In this document: one piece after another, positions 1-4,650 of the stretch
Layout of the letters: every line of letters begins with the position of its first letter
How positions within the stretch are numbered: position 1 is the first letter of the stretch
Assembly (NCBI GenBank): GCA_012727835.1
Contig: JAAYGE010000155.1
Span: 1-6,591 of the forward strand
Source of the DNA: Bacillota bacterium
Lineage (GTDB): Bacteria; Bacillota_H; UBA994; UBA5500
Reading direction: 5' to 3'
Length of the DNA: 6,591 nucleotides
Notes under the pieces: generated by a model
What the model saw: only the letters and a program-made list of their open reading frames with translations
Databases searched by the model: none
Told to the model about the DNA's origin: nothing
Program-made: the position numbers and the translations under genes

Positions 1-113
1 GAGAAACTATCATTAGGCTTGAAGCAGGTAAGTATAACCCATCGCTTAAATTGGCTATTGATATCTCACGAGTTGTAAAAGTGCCCATTGAGGAGATTTT
101 TATTTTTGATTAG
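1..113 (+). CDS. XRE-family HTH transcriptional regulator, C-terminal fragment
   Basis: The open frame enters from the left edge (first full codon at 3) and ends at TAG 111-113, giving 36 residues. It contains an [18 protein letters not shown] stretch and ends in IEEIFIFD. This is the usual C-terminal half of the small (about 65-70 aa) Cro/CI-type DNA-binding proteins: the end of the recognition helix, then the Y-N-P-S-L turn and the last helices. About half of the protein lies outside the window, so DNA target and partner cannot be judged. In Firmicutes such genes are often followed by a small membrane protein gene; here only a doubtful 38-codon frame follows. The gene is AT-rich compared with cwlD and the ornithine genes. 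Family assignment is secure; role is unknown. Confidence 0.85.
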   Translation, partial: ETIIRLEAGKYNPSLKLAIDISRVVKVPIEEIFIFD

Positions 114-222
114 TGTTATTATTGCGAGCATATCCTATCTGGCTGAGACGATGTGGTTTCCTACTGCAGCCTTAAATGAACATTTTGCTTGGGAAGAGAT
201 TGATCTATATAATGCCAAGTAA
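106..222 (+). pseudogene. Possible small ORF or remnant after the HTH gene
   Basis: A 38-codon frame can be read from TTG at 106 to TAA 220-222, overlapping the end of the HTH gene by 8 nt. GAGGAG sits about 10 nt before the TTG. An ATG-initiated version starts at 151 (23 residues, beginning MWFPTAALNEHF). The longer version begins with a short hydrophobic run ([13 protein letters not shown]), then a polar tail rich in E and D. I do not recognise it. It might be a tiny membrane partner of the regulator, the rotted end of a once longer gene, or chance. The rest of 223-280 shows no gene. Confidence 0.2.
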
Positions 223-280
223 ACTTTGTAACTACTTGAGCAAACCTATTTGTAACTGAACAACTGCATAGTTTTACCAA

Positions 281-314
281 GCCCCCAGCTTGCCCAGCAA
301 GCGGGGGCCTTTTT
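281..314 (+). terminator. Rho-independent terminator after the HTH region
   Basis: GCCCCC-AGCTTGC pairs with GCAAGCGGGGGC across a CCA loop (281-308), with a one-base bulge in the left arm, and a run of five T follows at 310-314. This is a textbook intrinsic terminator. It closes the upstream AT-rich transcription unit and insulates cwlD. Confidence 0.9.
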
Positions 315-323
315 GTTATGTCC

Positions 324-355
324 AGCACATTTTCAGAGCAGACTATAGATGTGCT
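324..355 (+). promoter_or_regulatory. Inverted repeat just upstream of cwlD ribosome binding site
   Basis: AGCACAT (324-330) and ATGTGCT (349-355) form a perfect 7-bp inverted repeat separated by 18 nt. It lies between the upstream terminator and the cwlD Shine-Dalgarno site, where the cwlD promoter must be. It could be an operator, an mRNA hairpin, or chance. I could not place convincing -35/-10 boxes, including for the sporulation sigma factors E or G that drive cwlD in Bacillus. Confidence 0.25.
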
Positions 356-372
356 TTAGGGGAGGTGGTCAC

Positions 373-1056
373 GTGAAGCACAGGGTTGTTGGTTCATTGT
401 TGTTAATCAGCCTACTCCTATGTTGTCCACTGCGGATGCAAGCCGCCTATTGTGGCATGCCTTTGTTTGGTAAAGTAGTGGCCATCGATCCGGGGCATGG
501 CGGGCCCGATCCGGGTGCCACCCGGGGAACCCTGCTGGATAAGGATATCGTTCTCGATCTAGGTTTTAAATTACGGGAACTGCTGGGCAGCACCGGTGCG
601 GTAACCTTCATGACCCGCGAGAGCGATGTGGATTTGGCCGACCAAAGTCCGGCCCTAACGGGCGGGCGTAAACGGCGGGACATCCTCCGGCGAGTGGAGC
701 TGATTAACCAGTGGCAGCCCGATGCGGCTTTATCATTGCACGTTAACGCCATCAATTCCAGCCGCTGGCGGGGGGCTCAGGTGTTTTATCCGCCCAACGA
801 TCCCGAATCGGAGCGTTTGGCGGAAACCATTCAGAGCGCCCTCACTCGCGTTCTGAAGAACACCAGCCGGGTAGCAAAGGTTGGCGACTACCGGGTGCTC
901 AATGATTCCCTATGCCCGGTGGTGTTGGTAGAGGTGGGCTTTATCAGTAATCCGGAAGAAGCGGCGTTACTACAGGATGAAAACTACCAGCAGAAGATAG
1001 TGTGGGCCATCTATCTCGGTCTACAGGAATGGTTGGCTCAAACTGAAGAAGAATAG
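373..1056 (+). CDS. cwlD: CwlD-type germination-specific N-acetylmuramoyl-L-alanine amidase
   Basis: A 227-residue exported zinc amidase of the Amidase_3 family. In spore formers CwlD removes the peptide from muramic acid in cortex peptidoglycan, the first step to the muramic-delta-lactam that germination lytic enzymes recognise. I chose GTG 373 because GGAGGTGG (361-368) lies at ideal distance; ATG 349 has no such site and would lie upstream of it. Residues 5-18 form a hydrophobic export or anchor segment. The catalytic domain runs from about 33 to 220: PGHGG (His42), the TRESD block (81-85), SLHVN (His123) and VEVGFISN with catalytic Glu187. The SSRWRGAQVFY and NTSRVAKV blocks are CwlD-like rather than general Amidase_3. 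The second zinc ligand, normally Glu in the LLEKD block 14 residues after the first His, is Asp56 here. The gene is a single unit between two terminators. Other amidase subtypes are possible but less likely. Confidence 0.92.
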   Translation: MKHRVVGSLLLISLLLCCPLRMQAAYCGMPLFGKVVAIDPGHGGPDPGATRGTLLDKDIVLDLGFKLRELLGSTGAVTFMTRESDVDLADQSPALTGGRKRRDILRRVELINQWQPDAALSLHVNAINSSRWRGAQVFYPPNDPESERLAETIQSALTRVLKNTSRVAKVGDYRVLNDSLCPVVLVEVGFISNPEEAALLQDENYQQKIVWAIYLGLQEWLAQTEEE

Positions 1057-1069
1057 CCCAATATTGGGC
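1056..1069. repeat. 14-bp perfect palindrome at the cwlD stop codon
   Basis: GCCCAATATTGGGC is a perfect palindrome beginning with the last base of the cwlD stop codon and ending 9 nt before the terminator stem. It could form a short 3'-end hairpin in the mRNA or bind a dimeric protein; no function is evident. Confidence 0.5.
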
Positions 1070-1077
1070 ACTAGGTG

Positions 1078-1115
1078 ACGAATACCTGGCGCAAGGAGGC
1101 CGGGTATTCGTTTTT
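1078..1115 (+). terminator. Rho-independent terminator of cwlD
   Basis: ACGAATACCTGGC (1078-1090) pairs with GCCGGGTATTCGT (1099-1111) over an 8-nt loop: 13 pairs including one G-U. A T run at 1111-1115 follows. This ends the cwlD transcript and separates it from the ornithine operon, so ord needs its own promoter. Confidence 0.92.
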
Positions 1116-1136
1116 GCATATGCAAATGCGGCATTT
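1113..1136. promoter_or_regulatory. Overlapping palindromes upstream of the ord promoter, candidate activator site
   Basis: TTTGCATATGCAAA (1113-1126) is a perfect 14-bp palindrome. AAATGC-G-GCATTT (1124-1136) is a perfect inverted repeat around one base that shares the AAA. They therefore offer three TGCAT/ATGC-like half-sites just upstream of the sigma-54 promoter. Sigma-54 promoters need an enhancer-binding activator that binds inverted repeats upstream, so this is the obvious candidate. The distance to the -24 element (about 15-25 nt from the palindrome edge) is shorter than usual for such enhancers, and the first palindrome overlaps the terminator T run. Confidence 0.4.
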
Positions 1137-1149
1137 TTCTCTAAAATTT

Positions 1150-1166
1150 TTGGCATAACTTTTGCT
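1150..1166 (+). promoter_or_regulatory. Sigma-54 (RpoN/SigL) -24/-12 promoter of the ornithine operon
   Basis: TTGGCATAACTTTTGCT has the -24 GG (1152-1153) and -12 GC (1164-1165) separated by exactly 10 nt, and matches the TGGCA-N6-TTGC pattern. The expected transcription start is about 1176-1178, leaving a leader of about 35 nt before ord. A sigma-A reading (TTGGCA at 1150 with TGTAAT at 1170) has only a 14-bp spacer and is poorer. Sigma-54 control fits the amino-acid fermentation context, since such pathways in clostridia are often driven by SigL with dedicated activators. No activator gene is in the window. Confidence 0.8.
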
Positions 1167-1211
1167 ATATGTAATAGGTAGTGGGAGAAATGTAAAAGGA
1201 AGGTGCAAATT

Positions 1212-2243
1212 ATGAAGCGAGTGCGGGTTATTCTTTGGGGCCTAGGCGCTATGGGAAGCGGCATTGCCAAGGCGCTCTTACAGCGCAGCAAGGTGGAAAT
1301 TGTGGGCGCACTGGAAGTAAATGAATCGTTGGTGGGGAAAACCTTGTCGTCGGTAATCGGGGAGGGCGACTGCCACGTAGTTATCACCAACGACCCTAGT
1401 GCGGTACTTAAGCCCGGGGTAGCCGACATAGCCCTGATTGCCACCTCCTCCTTTACTCAGGTGGTGGTGCCGCAAATTGAACAGGCGGTGCGAGCGGGAA
1501 TGAATGTGATCACCATCGCAGAGGAAATGGCCTATCCGATGGCCCATAATCAGGAGCTGGCCTGCTCTCTAGATGCCTTAGCCAAGGAACAGGGCGTTAC
1601 CATCTTGGGTACCGGTATTAACCCGGGCTTTGTGCTGGACACACTGATTATCATGCTTACCGGAGTCTCCTTAGACGTGCAAGCAATTCACGCCAAGCGA
1701 GTTAATGATCTATCCCCCTTTGGCCCCATGGTGATGCGCACCCAAGGGGTGGGGACTACACCAGAGCAGTTTGAAGCGGGTATTAAAGATGGCACTATTG
1801 TGGGTCATGTGGGCTTCCCCCAGTCTATGGCTATGATAGCCGATGCTCTCGGCTGGCGGCTGGACGAAATTGTGGAAAAGAAAGAACCTATCATCTCTAC
1901 TGTGTATAGAAAAACACCCTATGTGGAGATTGAGCCCGGCATGGTAGCCGGTTGCCGCCATATTGCCTATGGCAAACGCAATGGTGAAGTAATACTTACA
2001 ATGGAGCACCCGCAGCAGGTGCGTCCCGATCTGGCCGGAGTGGAGACGGGCGACTACATTCAAATTACCGGCACTCCCGATATCAATTTGCATATCAAGC
2101 CGGAAATCCCAGGCGGCATTGGTACCATAGCCATGGCGGTAAATATGATTCCCCATGTGCTGGAGGCCGCTCCCGGGCTAAAAACCATGCGGGATCTGAG
2201 ACTACCGGTGGCCATGTTACCGGAGGTGATGAGGTTATGTTAG
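1212..2243 (+). CDS. ord: 2,4-diaminopentanoate dehydrogenase
   Basis: A cytosolic 343-residue NAD(P)-dependent enzyme. It oxidatively deaminates 2,4-diaminopentanoate at C4 to 2-amino-4-oxopentanoate, releasing ammonia and NAD(P)H. The N-terminal Rossmann fold is plain: beta strand RVRVILWG, then GLGAMGSG (G10, G12, G15). The following motifs EEMAYP (104-109) and GTGINPGF (133-140) are typical of this branch of the dihydrodipicolinate-reductase-like dehydrogenases; the C-terminal half holds the substrate domain. I chose ATG 1212 because GGAAGG (1198-1203) lies 8 nt upstream; GTG 1203 in the same frame falls inside that site. The gene is first behind the sigma-54 promoter, and its stop overlaps the ortA start by 7 nt. 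Identity rests on the sequence pattern plus the diagnostic ortA-ortB-oraS-oraE neighbours. Confidence 0.93.
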   Translation: MKRVRVILWGLGAMGSGIAKALLQRSKVEIVGALEVNESLVGKTLSSVIGEGDCHVVITNDPSAVLKPGVADIALIATSSFTQVVVPQIEQAVRAGMNVITIAEEMAYPMAHNQELACSLDALAKEQGVTILGTGINPGFVLDTLIIMLTGVSLDVQAIHAKRVNDLSPFGPMVMRTQGVGTTPEQFEAGIKDGTIVGHVGFPQSMAMIADALGWRLDEIVEKKEPIISTVYRKTPYVEIEPGMVAGCRHIAYGKRNGEVILTMEHPQQVRPDLAGVETGDYIQITGTPDINLHIKPEIPGGIGTIAMAVNMIPHVLEAAPGLKTMRDLRLPVAMLPEVMRLC

Positions 2244-2557
2244 AGGGCAAAGTGTGGCCTAAAGGAACGTGGGTGGAAATCAGTCGTATCGTTTTGCCGC
2301 CGGGGGAACGGGCACCCCAGGTGCCGGCGGATACGGCGGCAGTGCCCTTGGAGCTGCGGGTAAAAGGATTCTTGCAGGAGCCGGCGGCTGTAGGTCAGGA
2401 GGCTTGTATAACGACTCTAATAGGACGTACTCAGCGGGGCAAAGTAATTTGCATTAACCCCCGCCATATACATGACTTTGGGGAGCCGGTGCTCGAGTTG
2501 CTTACCATTGGTCAGGAATTAAAGCAGCTATTGGAGGGATCCGACGATGCCAAATAG
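2237..2557 (+). CDS. ortA: 2-amino-4-ketopentanoate thiolase, alpha (small) subunit
   Basis: A 106-residue small subunit of the OrtAB thiolase, which cleaves 2-amino-4-oxopentanoate with CoA into D-alanine and acetyl-CoA. The protein shows the OrtA blocks in order: WVEISRIVLPPGERAPQVP (12-30), VPLELRVKGFL (36-46), GRTQRGKV (63-70) and INPRHIHDFGEP (73-84). Length is normal. It has no recognised catalytic cofactor motif; PLP binding resides in OrtB. Start ATG 2237 has a near-perfect Shine-Dalgarno GGAGGTGAT (2222-2230) inside the end of ord, so the two are probably translationally coupled. The C-terminus overlaps ortB by 11 nt, fitting equal synthesis of the two subunits. Confidence 0.92.
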   Translation: MLEGKVWPKGTWVEISRIVLPPGERAPQVPADTAAVPLELRVKGFLQEPAAVGQEACITTLIGRTQRGKVICINPRHIHDFGEPVLELLTIGQELKQLLEGSDDAK

Positions 2558-3962
2558 TTATCAGGCTGTTATGGGGCGTCAAAATGAAATTATGAAAAAG
2601 GCCGTCGGCTTTGATTACCAGCAGTTTGAACAGTCAGCTCTGGCCTTCGATTATGAAGCCATGATGGCGGCTACCGGCTACGATTTGCCCGAAGTGCGCC
2701 GCGTGCAAGCAATAACCGGGGTAGGCAATACCCCCCTATATGAATTACGCAATATAACCCGTTTGGCTCGCCAGTTGGCCCCTCCCGGTTATGGCGCTCG
2801 TATCTTTTTAAAGGACGAAGCCTGCAATCCTTCCGGTAGTTTTAAGGCACGGCGGGCCGCCATCTCTGTCTACCAAGCTAAACAGCAGGGCTATCGGGGG
2901 GCTAGCGCTGCTACCAGCGGCAATTATGGGGCAGCGGTGGCATCGCAGGCAGCCATGCAGGGTTTAAAGTGCATCGTGGTGCAAGAGGTGTTTGATAGCG
3001 ATGGAGTGGGGCAACCGGAAATATTGGAAAAGGGCCGAGCCTGTGAAGCCTATGGGGCCGAGGTGTGCCAGTTGACGGTGGGGCCCGAACTATTCTACGT
3101 CTTTCTCTGCCTATTAGAAGAAACCGGCTACTTTAACGCTAGCCTTTATACACCCTATGCCATTGCCGGTATCGAGACCTTGGGGGCAGAAATTGCAGAA
3201 GAAGTTTTAGAGCGTTGCGGTCGTTATCCCGATGCGGTGGTGGTCACCCACGCTGGCGGCGGCAACGTGACGGGCACGGCCCGCGGCTTACGCAAAGCGG
3301 GAGCCAGCGATACAAAAGTAATCGGTGCCAGCGTAGATCTCAGCGGCCTGCATATGGCCAGTGATCGGGACTTCAATCGCAAGTCCTTTACCACCGGCCA
3401 TACCGGTTTCGGTGTGCCCTTTGCCACCTGGCCCGATCGGGCCGACGTTCCCCGCAATGCGGCCCGTCCCCTCCGTTATCTAGATCAATATGTGACCGTA
3501 ACCCAGGGGGAAGTGTTCTACGCAACGGAAATGCTGGCCCAGTTAGAAGGGCTGGAACGGGGTCCGGCGGGCAATACAGCCTTGGCCGCCGCCTTTGCTA
3601 TTGCCCAAACCATGCCCCGCGATCAGGTATTAGTGGTGCAGGAGACCGAATATACGGGAGCCGGTAAACATCCGACGGCCCAACTGACCTTTGCTCGCCA
3701 GCGGGGCATCCAAATTAAGCGGGGGGTCCCGCGGGAGCGCCAGCCGGGTAAGTCAATTATTATTCCGGAGCACCCGGCCCAAATATCGGTGCAGGACTAT
3801 TCCTTGGATGACCTGCGCCGTTCCTACCTGCGTAATGCTTTGCACCAGCTTAAAGGTGGTCGGCTGAGTCAGCTGGATGTGGAATTTTTGCAGGCCGATA
3901 CCCGCGCCAGCCTGGAGCTGATCCGGCAGGCGGCGGCGCAGCAGGAGGTGCGTTTGCCCTAA
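2547..3962 (+). CDS. ortB: 2-amino-4-ketopentanoate thiolase, beta (PLP) subunit
   Basis: A 471-residue PLP-dependent catalytic subunit of the thiolase, unrelated to ordinary acetyl-CoA thiolases and of the fold type II (threonine synthase/cysteine synthase-like) class. The PLP Schiff-base lysine is predicted at Lys100 in NPSGSFKARR. SGNYGAA (124-130) is the substrate-side loop after it, and the glycine-rich phosphate-binding loop is AGGGNVTGTA (236-245). An N-terminal extension with KKAVGFDY and the block QPEILEKGRACEAYGAEV (156-173) are OrtB hallmarks. From recalled family members the residue after the PLP lysine is usually Asp, and here it is Ala101; this is worth checking. Start ATG 2547 follows GGAGGGAT (2533-2540). 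A 298-nt non-coding gap separates it from oraS, unlike the tight joints before it. Confidence 0.94.
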   Translation: MPNSYQAVMGRQNEIMKKAVGFDYQQFEQSALAFDYEAMMAATGYDLPEVRRVQAITGVGNTPLYELRNITRLARQLAPPGYGARIFLKDEACNPSGSFKARRAAISVYQAKQQGYRGASAATSGNYGAAVASQAAMQGLKCIVVQEVFDSDGVGQPEILEKGRACEAYGAEVCQLTVGPELFYVFLCLLEETGYFNASLYTPYAIAGIETLGAEIAEEVLERCGRYPDAVVVTHAGGGNVTGTARGLRKAGASDTKVIGASVDLSGLHMASDRDFNRKSFTTGHTGFGVPFATWPDRADVPRNAARPLRYLDQYVTVTQGEVFYATEMLAQLEGLERGPAGNTALAAAFAIAQTMPRDQVLVVQETEYTGAGKHPTAQLTFARQRGIQIKRGVPRERQPGKSIIIPEHPAQISVQDYSLDDLRRSYLRNALHQLKGGRLSQLDVEFLQADTRASLELIRQAAAQQEVRLP

Positions 3963-3971
3963 ATTTAAATT

Positions 3972-3995
3972 AGGGGACGTGGTCCTGTTCCTGGT
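3972..3995 (+). repeat. Possible REP/RAYT-type element scar after ortB
   Basis: Ten bases after the ortB stop comes AGGGGACGTGGTCCTGTTCC, containing the inverted repeat GGAC-GTG-GTCC (3975-3985). It resembles, from memory, the GGGGACG-TTCCTG-type ends seen beside REP-associated tyrosine transposases in clostridial genomes. No transposase frame remains and no second end was identified, so this is a weak, similarity-by-eye call. Confidence 0.2.
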
Positions 3996-4020
3996 GCTGT
4001 CGCAAAACATGATTTTACAC

Positions 4021-4118
4021 GCGCCCTAGATATATCCGGACGTCTATTTTAGGGCTGTGGGATCGGGCTGTAGGCGCGGTTGCGCCTACTTCTGCGCCCT
4101 AAGCACATCCTGCAGCCC
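4021..4118 (+). promoter_or_regulatory. RNA-structure candidate with competing stems
   Basis: The clearest hairpin is GTAGGCGC-GGTT-GCGCCTAC (4070-4089), a perfect 8-bp stem with a tetraloop. Around it GGGCTGTGGGAT (4052-4063) can pair with ATCCTGCAGCCC (4107-4118) over 12 pairs including two G-U. Alternatively GGGCTGTAGG (4065-4074) can take the same CCTGCAGCCC. TTAGGGC (4049-4055) can pair either back with GCCCTA (4023-4028) or forward with GCCCTAA (4096-4102). GCGCCCTA occurs twice (4021-4028, 4094-4101). These alternatives could be a regulatory switch, an RNA-processing site, or the decayed end of a small mobile element. No matching known riboswitch was recognised. Confidence 0.45.
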
Positions 4119-4260
4119 AACGGACTTGCTTTAATAGATTCCTAATGCCACAGCTCTGTTCTGATTAAGAACTTTGAGAGGTCTTGAAGTGCACCCATTT
4201 TTTCATGTAGGCAGGCCGTCTAGCTTTGTGGGTTTAGAAAATGCATAGGGAGTGGGAAAA

Positions 4261-4650
4261 ATGCAGCGTAACGATGATTTTGCAACTCGGCGACAACATC
4301 TGGCCAATTTAAGCGAGGCCCAGCTGGAAGAGCGTTTTTGGCAATTGGCCCACGCCATCGTCCAGCCTTTGGTGGAGTTGGCTGCCAATAATACATCACC
4401 CTCTATTGAGCGTTCCGTGCTATTACGCTTGGGGTTTAATAGCTTGGAAGCCAAGGAGCTGGTGCAGGCAATCAGCGATCAAGGGCTGCTTTCTAAGGGG
4501 GCCGGACATGTGGTCTATGTGGCAGCTCGCAATTGGGCTTGCGATGCCCTTACAGCCGGTCGTAGGCTCTTAGCAGGCGAAGGTTGGGACATGGTTCAGG
4601 CCCATTTTAGGGAAGGGGGAAATGACTGGTGCAAGCCAATGAGAAGCTAA
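4261..4650 (+). CDS. oraS: D-ornithine 4,5-aminomutase, small (S, alpha) subunit
   Basis: A 129-residue partner subunit of OraE. The complex moves the delta-amino group of D-ornithine to C4, giving 2,4-diaminopentanoate, using adenosylcobalamin and PLP; both cofactors sit on OraE. OraS signatures are RQHLANLSEAQLEERFWQLA (11-30), the block TSPSIERSVLLRLGF (45-59), and KGAGHVVY (79-86). Length is close to the usual ~120 aa, with a polar tail REGGNDWCKPMRS (117-129). I chose ATG 4261 because AGGGAGTGG (4247-4255) lies just upstream; the in-frame GTG 4252 falls within that site. The last 22 nt overlap oraE. It lies behind a 298-nt gap, so it may have separate control from ord-ortAB. Confidence 0.92.
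   Translation: MQRNDDFATRRQHLANLSEAQLEERFWQLAHAIVQPLVELAANNTSPSIERSVLLRLGFNSLEAKELVQAISDQGLLSKGAGHVVYVAARNWACDALTAGRRLLAGEGWDMVQAHFREGGNDWCKPMRS

Larger units (their letters stand above)
3963..4260 (+). other. 298-nt structured non-coding gap between ortB and oraS
   Basis: No protein frame with a ribosome binding site was found here before oraS. The stretch holds an AT palindrome (3962-3971), the REP-like sequence (3972-3995), a cluster of self-complementary segments (4021-4118), and a T run (4198-4203) without a convincing stem before it. There is no clear intrinsic terminator, and I could not place a good sigma-54 or sigma-A promoter, so oraS may still be transcribed from the ord promoter. 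I looked for a cobalamin riboswitch, since OraSE uses adenosylcobalamin, and did not find its conserved B12-box sequence. Confidence 0.6.

Noticed and set aside
316..355. Vegetative promoter for cwlD with TATAGA at 344-349
   Set aside because: The hexamer matches only 4 of 6 bases and has no -35 box at suitable distance.
944..1444. 166-codon minus-strand frame spanning the cwlD end, the promoter region and the ord start
   Set aside because: It crosses a terminator, a sigma-54 promoter and two strong + strand genes, and shows no family resemblance.
1710..2156. 148-codon frame on the minus strand inside ord
   Set aside because: It lies wholly within a well-supported gene, has unlikely composition (rich in His, Gly and Asn) and no recognisable domain; it is a shadow of the ord codon pattern.
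2269..2457. Glycine-rich 62-codon + strand frame inside ortA
   Set aside because: It is an alternative frame of GC-rich ortA codons; the Gly/Ala richness follows from base composition.
4192..4204. Intrinsic terminator at the T run before oraS
   Set aside because: There is a six-T run but no stem longer than about 4 bp directly before it.
4208..4227. Second sigma-54 promoter before oraS (TAGGCA ... TAGCTT)
   Set aside because: The GG-to-GC spacing is 11 rather than 10 nt and the TTGC core is missing.
3963..4260. Cobalamin riboswitch upstream of oraS
   Set aside because: It would make sense for a B12-dependent enzyme, but the conserved B12-box sequence and GCCACTG core are absent; the GCCACAG at about 4147 is isolated.
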